From Photobacterium indicum (GTDB lineage Bacteria; Pseudomonadota; Gammaproteobacteria; Enterobacterales; Vibrionaceae): a stretch of 64,000 nucleotides of DNA. Positions 52,945 through 60,192 of this stretch are shown in pieces (position 1 is the stretch's first letter; every line of letters starts with the position of its first letter). The stretch spans positions 1 to 64,000 of the forward strand of contig NZ_PYOC01000013.1 of NCBI RefSeq assembly GCF_003026215.1, in the 5' to 3' direction. The notes beneath the pieces are model-generated. The model was not told the origin of the DNA. It made no database searches and saw only the letters and a program-made list of their open reading frames with translations. The translations under genes were made by a program, and so were the position numbers.

Positions 52945-53919
52945 TTAGCGTACAGGTAAATCCATACTTGCAAACAAGGCTTCAATTTCTTCATTCGTTT
53001 TCAATGCAACAGCTTGATCAACCGTTTCTCGTGTTAAATGCGGAGCAAAGCGTTCCATAAAATCATACATATAGGCACGTAAAAATGTACCTTTCTTAAA
53101 ACCAATGTTCGTCGTGCTTGCTTCAAAGATATGACTTGCATCAATCTTAACAAGATCGCTATCCACCTCAGGATCCATCGCCATACTTGCAATAACACCA
53201 ACACCAATACCTAAACGTACATAGGTTTTAATAACGTCTGCATCGGTTGCTGTAAATACAATTCGCGGTGTTAAACCGGAACGGTTAAATGCGCTATCAA
53301 GCTCAGAACGCCCTGTAAAACCAAACACATAGGTCACTAACGAATAAGCGGCTAAATCATGAATAGTAATATCTGCTTTTTTCGCTAATGGGTGATCAGC
53401 TCTAACAACAATCGAACGATTCCAGTGATAACAAGGCAACATAATTATATCTTGATATAAATGCAGAGCTTCAGTTGCGATAGCAAAATCTGTCGTACCA
53501 TTACCGACAGCATCTGCTATCTGGGAAGGCGTACCTTGATGCATGTGTAACGACACTTTGGGGTATCGAGCCGTAAAATACTTAATAACATGAGGTAATG
53601 CATAACGAGCCTGAGTATGAGTCGTTGCTATATTCAATGTACCTATTTCAGGGTGAGTATGCTCACCAGCAACGGCTTTAATGCTTTCAACTCGAGATAA
53701 AATATCACGAGAAATACGCACTATATCAACACCAGCAGGAGTTACTTTTGTTAGGTGCTTACCGCTGCGTTCAAAAATTTGAACACCTAGCTCATCTTCA
53801 AGTAAACGTACTTGCTTACTAATGCCAGGCTGTGACGTATATAAACTCTCTGCAGTAGAGGAAACATTAAGATTATGGTCCACAATCTCAACGATATATC
53901 TTATTTGTTGTAATTTCAT
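52945..53919 (-). CDS. cysB: CysB, LysR-type regulator of sulfur assimilation
   Basis: CysB activates sulfate and thiosulfate uptake and cysteine synthesis genes when bound to N-acetylserine. The 324-residue protein has the same length as E. coli CysB. The helix-turn-helix covers about 19-38 (STAESLYTSQPGISKQVRLLE), and the effector domain has TTHTQARYALP and TYVFGFTGRSELD. The ATG at 53919 is the family start; a TTG four codons upstream is less likely. Confidence 0.96.
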   Translation of the reverse strand: MKLQQIRYIVEIVDHNLNVSSTAESLYTSQPGISKQVRLLEDELGVQIFERSGKHLTKVTPAGVDIVRISRDILSRVESIKAVAGEHTHPEIGTLNIATTHTQARYALPHVIKYFTARYPKVSLHMHQGTPSQIADAVGNGTTDFAIATEALHLYQDIIMLPCYHWNRSIVVRADHPLAKKADITIHDLAAYSLVTYVFGFTGRSELDSAFNRSGLTPRIVFTATDADVIKTYVRLGIGVGVIASMAMDPEVDSDLVKIDASHIFEASTTNIGFKKGTFLRAYMYDFMERFAPHLTRETVDQAVALKTNEEIEALFASMDLPVR

Positions 53920-54258
53920 GATACCGCCCAACTATAGTCCATTACATTTGATACCAATTACAAGTAAGCATTGAAAATTTCGGGGATAACTATTCAACGA
54001 GATTAATATCAGTCTGTAACCATGTAATTCATATCAATTGTACGGGTTTTAATGATGTTTGTTTGCTCTTTTTCTCATTAACACCAAGGCTGTCTACTTA
54101 TTGCCTTTAAATCTTTATTAAATTATCTCTTTTAACTGGCATATAACTCAAATTAACACAATTCCTATTAACTTTGAGGGATCTCGCTATCACCAAAAAG
54201 ATAGATGGTGTATCTTACAAGTTCGACTAAAAAATCGCATGGAAGATAGACGTATCTT
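53920..54258. other. Intergenic region between cysB and the coiled-coil gene
   Basis: This 339-bp stretch is divergent promoter space for cysB and 54259. A TACCAATT near 53952 resembles the repeat-edge motif seen at 2061 and 10831. No other feature seen. Confidence 0.4.
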
Positions 54259-55020
54259 ATGAGTATACCTTTAGTAATAGGCCTATTTGCCTTGTTGCTG
54301 ATATTGATCGTTGGCTATAACGTTATAATTCAGTACCGCCAACGTTTAGAGAGTGAGAAACAACAAGAACTGGCAAAACATATCGCCGTTATAGATGCGA
54401 CTGAAGACCTAATTGGTAATGCGCATCACTTACCTTACAGCAAAGAATTATTAGTCTGCCTAAATCAGCGTATCTTATTCGCCTTACAATCTATGAGCGA
54501 TACAGATCCTACGGAAAAGAGCCTACCAGCACGTATTAAAAATGTTGCTGAACAAATTAAACACTTACAAGCTAATTACTCGAATGCGGATGTGGCAAGC
54601 TTCAAAACACCAAGTACAGATAAGCAAGCCATCGGCATGTTACAACTGGTTAAGCGCCTCAAAACGATCATTAAAAATGAACACAGTAAAGGTCGCCTAG
54701 CGACTCAAGCTTTTGTAACAGAAAATGCTCGCCTTGAAGGTATTCAGCTACGAATTAACATTGAAAATGTCGTTAAACGAGCTAACGATGCTCGTCTGAA
54801 ACGCCAACTGGGTACAGCCAAACAATTGTTGAAAAAAGGCATTGATGTTCTGTCTAGCAAGAATGATAACTACTCCAATAAAGCCCGTGAAAAGCTGCAA
54901 GTTATGCTAAGTGAAATTGATAATAGTCAATCACAAAACCACGAGCAAGAACGCCAACAAATCATTGATAAAGAACAAGATGAATTGGATGTATTGTTCC
55001 AGCCAAAACGCAAATGGTAA
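54259..55020 (+). CDS. Membrane-anchored coiled-coil protein of unknown function
   Basis: A 253-residue protein with one N-terminal transmembrane helix (about 3-24, IPLVIGLFALLLILIVGYNV) and a cytoplasmic region predicted as largely alpha-helical with heptad repeats. It includes a Lys/Arg-rich middle (RLKTIIKNEHSKGR) and a Gln/Glu-rich end (NHEQERQQIIDKEQDELD). I recognise no catalytic motif. It has its own terminator and lies upstream of miaE. Confidence 0.7.
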   Translation: MSIPLVIGLFALLLILIVGYNVIIQYRQRLESEKQQELAKHIAVIDATEDLIGNAHHLPYSKELLVCLNQRILFALQSMSDTDPTEKSLPARIKNVAEQIKHLQANYSNADVASFKTPSTDKQAIGMLQLVKRLKTIIKNEHSKGRLATQAFVTENARLEGIQLRINIENVVKRANDARLKRQLGTAKQLLKKGIDVLSSKNDNYSNKAREKLQVMLSEIDNSQSQNHEQERQQIIDKEQDELDVLFQPKRKW

Positions 55021-55067
55021 ACACCAGACAGCATAAGGCTGATATTGAACATCGATAATTATTGAAG

Positions 55068-55090
55068 AGGTCGCTGGTGCGACCTTTTTT
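55068..55090 (+). terminator. Terminator of the coiled-coil gene
   Basis: AGGTCGC/GCGACCT with a 4-nt loop is followed by TTTTT, 48 nt after the stop. Confidence 0.85.
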
Positions 55091-55175
55091 ACGACTGCGC
55101 TATTTTATATCGCTACTAAGAGTCGAGTAATCATTTAATATTTACGCAGAAACATACCACTAGATAGAATCGATT

Positions 55176-55955
55176 ATGAATAAAACTCAACAGATGATTG
55201 ACGAGCTACTCTCGCCTATCAAACAGTTCTTATACTGTGAAACCCCTGATGCTTGGATAAACGAAGCCATTAAACCCGAAAACTTAACAGGATTACTGGT
55301 CGATCACTGTAACTGCGAGCTAAAAGCAAGCCAAACGGCCATGTGGCTGATCCGCAAATACGCGGTAGATGCAGATAGTGGGAAAGCATTACTCGAATGG
55401 GCAAAACCTTATGAAGATTTTGTCTATGGCAGAGTGCGAAATACAGATGCCTTTCATGGCAAAAAAAATGGATTGTCAGCCCCTTTAGTTGCCAAAGACG
55501 GCTTTGTACATGGTCCTGAACTTATCGATAAAATGGTTCGCTTAATCAAAGAAGAGTTCCACCACTTTGAACAAGTATTAGATATCATGGTAAGCCGTGA
55601 TATCCCTTACAGTAATTTAAGTGCAGGTCGTTATGCGAAAGGCCTAATGAAAGCTGTTCGTACACACGAACCTGCAACGTTAATTGATAAATTGATTGCT
55701 GGCGCATATATCGAGGCACGATCTTGTGAGCGCTTTGCTAAATTAGCCCCATTTTTGGATGACGAATTACAGAAATTCTATATTTCATTATTACGCTCAG
55801 AAGCCCGCCACTATCAAGATTATTTACAACTCGCAGAACAAATTGCAGGGCACAACATTTCAGACCGTATTCGTATCATAGGTGAAAAAGAAGCTGCGTT
55901 AATTAACACTGAAGACGATATGTTCCGATTTCATAGCGGCATACCTGCTGCGTAA
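55176..55955 (+). CDS. miaE: MiaE, tRNA 2-methylthio-N6-isopentenyladenosine-37 hydroxylase
   Basis: MiaE hydroxylates ms2i6A37 in tRNA using a diiron centre and oxygen. The 259-residue protein shows the ligands expected of a four-helix diiron protein: HCNCELKA, KEEFHHFEQV, YIEARSCERF and RSEARHYQDY. Length matches the family. It stands as a single gene. Confidence 0.93.
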   Translation: MNKTQQMIDELLSPIKQFLYCETPDAWINEAIKPENLTGLLVDHCNCELKASQTAMWLIRKYAVDADSGKALLEWAKPYEDFVYGRVRNTDAFHGKKNGLSAPLVAKDGFVHGPELIDKMVRLIKEEFHHFEQVLDIMVSRDIPYSNLSAGRYAKGLMKAVRTHEPATLIDKLIAGAYIEARSCERFAKLAPFLDDELQKFYISLLRSEARHYQDYLQLAEQIAGHNISDRIRIIGEKEAALINTEDDMFRFHSGIPAA

Positions 55956-56148
55956 CCAGCGACAAGTTCGGCGATCAAATACCATGTACTCTTGTTAACT
56001 AGGCTTGGTATTTGATTGTCATTGATTATGGCATCATGAACGATTACACTAATTTCAGGGTTAAAAATAGAAAAACAAACCCACATTAAGCTTTGATTTA
56101 CTCGCTTTTTTCCGGATAAATACAATGAGATAACAAGGAGTAGAGAAT

Positions 56149-56292
56149 ATGCCAATTCTTGTTGATAATGGAATTATCGATCGCATTAATACTTCTTATC
56201 ACTTTTTGAAACTTATGATCAGGGATCGCCATAAGACTCATAATGGAACACTATTTGCCATTAGCAGTATAGCGATAGAGTGTAGTAAGTAA
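56149..56292 (+). CDS. Possible 47-residue protein
   Basis: A 47-codon frame (starts MPILVDNGIIDRINTSYHFL, ends SIAIECSK) begins 8 nt after a perfect AAGGAG (56135-56140). It ends in an AGTA tetranucleotide run and is followed 23 bp later by a terminator. A possible -35/-10 pair, TTGATT and TAAATA, lies upstream with 18-bp spacing. The coherent promoter, ribosome site, frame and terminator suggest a real small gene, but I do not recognise the product. It could also be the remnant of a longer gene. Confidence 0.4.
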   Translation: MPILVDNGIIDRINTSYHFLKLMIRDRHKTHNGTLFAISSIAIECSK

Positions 56293-56315
56293 GTAAGTAA
56301 GTAACTAAATACCTA

Positions 56316-56340
56316 AGCCCTGCTATCGAGCGGGGTTTTT
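56316..56340 (+). terminator. Terminator upstream of the CysB paralogue
   Basis: CCCTGCT/AGCGGGG with a 4-nt loop and one G-U pair is followed by TTTTT. It lies between the 47-codon ORF and the regulator gene, so it should end the small transcript. Confidence 0.75.
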
Positions 56341-56365
56341 AATACTTATTCTCAGGTACGTTTAA

Positions 56366-57337
56366 ATGAAACTACAACAGCTACGCTATCTAAGAGCGAT
56401 AGTAAATCATGATCTAAATATCTCAGCAGCATCAAAAAGTATCTATACCACGCAGCCAGGAGTAAGTAAGCAAATAGGCCTGCTTGAAGCAGAACTTGGT
56501 GTTAAGATCTTCGAGCGTAAAGGTAAAAATCTAAACGCTATTACCAGTATTGGTAAACAGATAATTGACGAAGGCATGAAAATGCTGGCTGTGGAAGAGC
56601 GGATATACGCAATCTCCAGAGATTACCTCAATCCTGAAGGTGGATGCTTGAACATCTATACAACCAACACGATTGCACGATTCTTATTGCCTAAGACAGT
56701 CGAGAAATTTGTAAAGAAGCATCCTGATATTACCTTTCACATTGGAGCTGCACACCCCGATGAGAATGGCGCTATTATCAAAAAAGGGCATTCTGACTTT
56801 TCTATTGTTGCTCAAGACGTAGAACGAGATAAAGATCTGATCGTCCTTCCAGCTTATAAATGGTCACTAAGCCTTATCCTCCCATCGAATCACCCGTTGA
56901 GAAAAGAAAAAGACATCACCCTAGAAATGATCAGTAAGTACAACCTGATTAGTTATGATTCTGGATCTACAGGGAAAATAGCACAAGATAAAGCATTTGC
57001 AGAACAAGGAATAACGCCGACTTATTTCATGACTGCAATGGATGTAGACGTAATAAAGCAATACGTAAGCATGGATCTTGGTATCGGTATCATTGCGACA
57101 ATTGCCGCTAAACAAATATGCGACGGTGACATCGTTGCTATTCCTCTAAAAGGAATCATACCGGATTGTGACGCTTGGATTTGCTATAGCAGAAATGTCT
57201 TCTTACAAAAGCATATGTATGACTTCATTGAAAGCTTTGCCCCGCACTTGAAACAAGAAGTAATGGAAGTGATTGCGCACTCAACGAACAATGAAATAAT
57301 TAAATTATCTCAAGAATTTGAATTACCACGCTACTAA
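56366..57337 (+). CDS. CysB-like LysR-type regulator
   Basis: A 323-residue paralogue of CysB, shorter by one residue. The DNA-binding part is similar (MKLQQLRYLRAIVNHDLNIS, TTQPGVSKQIGLLEAELG) and the effector domain follows the same order (TTNTIARFLLPKTVEKF, SYDSGSTGKIAQDKAF, TAMDVDVIKQYVSMDLGIGIIA). Pocket residues differ from CysB (TTHTQARYALP becomes TTNTIARFLLP; FGFTGRSELD becomes DSGSTGKIAQD), so it may sense another ligand, as Cbl does. It faces the amidohydrolase-membrane protein operon, the likely target. Confidence 0.85.
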   Translation: MKLQQLRYLRAIVNHDLNISAASKSIYTTQPGVSKQIGLLEAELGVKIFERKGKNLNAITSIGKQIIDEGMKMLAVEERIYAISRDYLNPEGGCLNIYTTNTIARFLLPKTVEKFVKKHPDITFHIGAAHPDENGAIIKKGHSDFSIVAQDVERDKDLIVLPAYKWSLSLILPSNHPLRKEKDITLEMISKYNLISYDSGSTGKIAQDKAFAEQGITPTYFMTAMDVDVIKQYVSMDLGIGIIATIAAKQICDGDIVAIPLKGIIPDCDAWICYSRNVFLQKHMYDFIESFAPHLKQEVMEVIAHSTNNEIIKLSQEFELPRY

Positions 57338-57382
57338 AAAGTCCCACTCAGGTACATAGTAGCAACTAGTATCTGAGTAGGA
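57336..57382 (-). terminator. Terminator of the amidohydrolase operon
   Basis: On the minus strand CCTACTCAGATAC pairs imperfectly with GTACCTGAGTGGG and is followed by ACTTTTTAG, ending the convergent operon. Confidence 0.65.
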
Positions 57383-57422
57383 TTACCTTCAATTAAATTA
57401 AAGATATGAGCAAATAGCCCAG

Positions 57423-58604
57423 TTAATCAGTGGCTAAATTAATAAAGATTTGAGCACCTACAAGCAAGAAATCCTCATCGACAAAGTAAGGGTTTGAATG
57501 CAAATAATTACAAATGCCCTTTTCCTTATTGCCTGAACCTAAAAAGAACATAGCGCCGCACTTATCGCCTGTCGCTTCAATCATCAAGCTGAAATCTTCA
57601 CTGCCAGTCATGGGTGTACAATTAGCATTAAGCAATTCAGATGGAACTGTTTTATTCGCAGCCAGAACAACACGGTCGTAAGCAAATTGATGATTAATAA
57701 TGGCTGGGTAACCACAATGAGTGATCGACGTGGTATAACCACGTAACTCACTTTGAGCAACAAGGGATGAAAAGCTATTTTTCAACACCTGATCGGTTTC
57801 AGAATCCATAGAACGGATAGTGCCACGAGCCTGAACATTTGCAGCGACTGCATTTGGAATCGTACCGCCATTAAACATCCCACAGACGAAAACAGCAGGC
57901 GAAAATGGATTCGTTTTCTTGGCTACAATGTAGTCCATATCCTCAACAATACGCGCACCTTCACGAATAGCATCAAGGCCCTTATGTGGTGTTGAACCAT
58001 GTGCTGATACGCCTTGAATATCAAGTGTCCATGCACAGCCATATGAAGACATAATACCGTTATTAACTAATACGGTACCACATTCTTGTGCAGCATCATT
58101 ATGAAGGGCATAAACTTCATTAACACCATTCATACAACCAAGTTCAACCATTTTATTGGCGCCATCAACACGCATATCTTCTTCAGCCATTTGGAAGATA
58201 AATCGAACATTGTGGCGTAATTCTTCTTGGTTATTTGCCAAGTAATTTGCAGCAGTTAATGCAATAGTCATATGTGTATCATGACCACAGTTATGCGCAC
58301 GGCCTTTATTCGCCGATGAATACTCATTACCCGTTAAGTCATCCATTTCAAGTGCATCCATATCTGCACGAAATGCAACCGTCTTCAATGAAGTGTCAAT
58401 AACCAGATCGGCTATAAAACCAGTATACCCATCATAAGACGTTACCTGATAACCAAAATCGACCATCAGTGATTTACAATATGATGATGTTTCAACTTCT
58501 TCTCCTGATAATTCAGGAATCATATGAAGGTGACGACGGGTGTTAATACTAAACTCTCGTAGTTCTAATACGTTTGCGTTTAATTTAAATTTACCTAACG
58601 TCAT
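57423..58604 (-). CDS. M20 family amidohydrolase/peptidase
   Basis: A 393-residue M20D-type hydrolase. RADMDALEMDD (79-89), HNCGHDTHM (104-112, metal ligands), FQMAEED (137-143, catalytic Glu) and VSAHGSTPHKG are intact. Relatives remove acyl groups from N-acyl amino acids, hippurate or indole-acetyl-aspartate; the substrate here is unknown. It overlaps the upstream membrane protein gene by one base (TAATG) and is the last gene of the operon. It has no signal peptide, so it acts in the cytoplasm on an imported substrate. Confidence 0.85.
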   Translation of the reverse strand: MTLGKFKLNANVLELREFSINTRRHLHMIPELSGEEVETSSYCKSLMVDFGYQVTSYDGYTGFIADLVIDTSLKTVAFRADMDALEMDDLTGNEYSSANKGRAHNCGHDTHMTIALTAANYLANNQEELRHNVRFIFQMAEEDMRVDGANKMVELGCMNGVNEVYALHNDAAQECGTVLVNNGIMSSYGCAWTLDIQGVSAHGSTPHKGLDAIREGARIVEDMDYIVAKKTNPFSPAVFVCGMFNGGTIPNAVAANVQARGTIRSMDSETDQVLKNSFSSLVAQSELRGYTTSITHCGYPAIINHQFAYDRVVLAANKTVPSELLNANCTPMTGSEDFSLMIEATGDKCGAMFFLGSGNKEKGICNYLHSNPYFVDEDFLLVGAQIFINLATD

Positions 58605-59053
58605 TAAATAATACCTTTCATTGTGAAGCCGATTTGCGCGATCATTGATGCACCAAAGAAACAGCTAGTCGATACAACTAGGAATAAAACAACAATCTTC
58701 CACGATAGTTTTTTAAGTTCTTCCATCTTGCCGCCAACAGATAAGCCAGCGAAAGCAAGTAGCGGAACACAACAAGATAAGAAACCAACCTTCCCAATTG
58801 AATCTAAGAAGAAAGTTCGAACCACAGTATCAGGTAAACAAATTGCGATGCCAATAAGAGTTGCATATGCAAAAGCAGGTAATGGTGAATTAATATAATG
58901 CTTTGTTACTAATGCTAAGAATACAATTACCGACATGGCAACGGCACTGTCCCACATACTGAATAAAGGTGTTCCCGTCGTTAATGTTTCAGTGAAAATA
59001 GCCAGAGCTAAAGCAAGGAACACAAATTTCATATCATGAATAGATTTAAGCAT
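58604..59053 (-). CDS. Small membrane protein, partner of the DUF3100 protein
   Basis: A 149-residue protein with about five transmembrane helices and the sequence ACLSVGGKMEEL-like loop (AFAGLSVGGKMEELKKL). I do not recognise a named family. It overlaps the preceding DUF3100 gene by 8 nt and the following amidohydrolase gene by one base, so the three are translationally coupled. It is likely a second subunit of one transporter. Confidence 0.65.
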   Translation of the reverse strand: MLKSIHDMKFVFLALALAIFTETLTTGTPLFSMWDSAVAMSVIVFLALVTKHYINSPLPAFAYATLIGIAICLPDTVVRTFFLDSIGKVGFLSCCVPLLAFAGLSVGGKMEELKKLSWKIVVLFLVVSTSCFFGASMIAQIGFTMKGII

Positions 59054-59873
59054 TAGTCGCTACCTCTTTTTTGTTGCAAATTTTATACATGAATTCAGCA
59101 AGTGGTAAGCCAATAAATGTAAGAGACAAGGCACCAATCACAGATGAAAGTAAGTTAGATGCTGCCGCGATACTTAATGCTTGAGCAGCCATATCAGGGC
59201 TCAGCGTACTCACTAAAGCACCAGATGCTGCACTCAGCATCGAACCACTGCCAACGCCACTACCTGCGGCTAATGCCAATGGATGAAGACCTGTCAGTGA
59301 CCCAAGGCTACCTAATACACTGAACCAAAGTGTACCAATCACCGAACCACAAAGATAAATAGCAAGAACACCAATATACTCTGGTGTGCCTGTTCCATAC
59401 TTCCCTTGAACAACGGCAATTGAGGGTTCACGGCTAATAGATGAACATGCACCAATGGCTTCACGGCCTAAACCAAACTTAACAGCAAGAGGAATCGCAA
59501 TAAATATTGGTAATAAATTACCGAGTTCTTGGAAAATTAATGGCACACCGGCTTCTAAAATATTATCGATATTAGGGATAATCATTCCAGCATATTGAGT
59601 GCCTAGAATTAAAAGAGAAAAGCCGACCATATTAGATGCAAATGATTCTTCTTTTTCAGTAAAGACTTTGCCCCATAATTTTATTTTGTCTCGAACTACC
59701 ACTAATGAAATAGCCATACCAATCATTACCGCAAATAACATGGGTAGAATTGGAATACTTACAGAACCAAATGAAATAACTTGTTTACCTATTAACACCT
59801 GCGAAACAAAAATAACAGCCATAACAATGAGTGTCGTTTTTATAACAGGCATAAGATCTAATTTTTTTGTCAT
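59046..59873 (-). CDS. DUF3100-like multi-span membrane protein
   Basis: A 275-residue protein with about seven or eight transmembrane helices. It contains a conserved polar loop CSSISREPSIAVVQGKYGTGTPEYIG and a glycine/serine-rich segment AAGSGVGSGSMLSAASGALVS, suggesting a substrate path. I believe it is the DUF3100 type found next to M20 hydrolases; uncharacterised. GAGGGAT lies 7 nt before ATG 59873. First gene of the operon. Confidence 0.65.
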   Translation of the reverse strand: MTKKLDLMPVIKTTLIVMAVIFVSQVLIGKQVISFGSVSIPILPMLFAVMIGMAISLVVVRDKIKLWGKVFTEKEESFASNMVGFSLLILGTQYAGMIIPNIDNILEAGVPLIFQELGNLLPIFIAIPLAVKFGLGREAIGACSSISREPSIAVVQGKYGTGTPEYIGVLAIYLCGSVIGTLWFSVLGSLGSLTGLHPLALAAGSGVGSGSMLSAASGALVSTLSPDMAAQALSIAAASNLLSSVIGALSLTFIGLPLAEFMYKICNKKEVATNA

Positions 59874-60163
59874 AATTAATCCCTCGCTTTAATTAAGCCG
59901 GATTATATTTGTGGATATTAATTCACATTGTGATGTAGCGCTTATTACATTATTCCAAAAAGTTATAACTTATTTTAAATTGAAAAAACAAACGCATTAT
60001 TAACATTTAATGCTCATAACAAAGTACAACTGACAGATACGATTAAACAAACATACGACATTAATGACATACTCATCATTAAAAATAGCAACTAAGAATT
60101 AGTCCTAGATTTTGGTAATATTTCAGCATTATTTGAATAATAATGCCGATGACCGATAAAAAC
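59874..60163 (-). promoter_or_regulatory. Promoter region of the DUF3100-M20 operon
   Basis: The region of 290 bp between the topA terminator and the operon contains a 12-bp palindrome AAGTTATAACTT (59960-59971), 90 bp upstream of the first start, which is a candidate LysR-type binding site. I saw no other structure. Confidence 0.35.
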
Positions 60164-60189
60164 GTAAAAAAAACCGCCTTTCGGCGGTT
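60164..60189 (-). terminator. Terminator of topA
   Basis: AACCGCC/GGCGGTT with a 4-nt GAAA-type loop and an eight-base T-run on the minus strand begins 3 nt after the stop codon of topA. Confidence 0.92.
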
Positions 60190-60192
60190 ATT

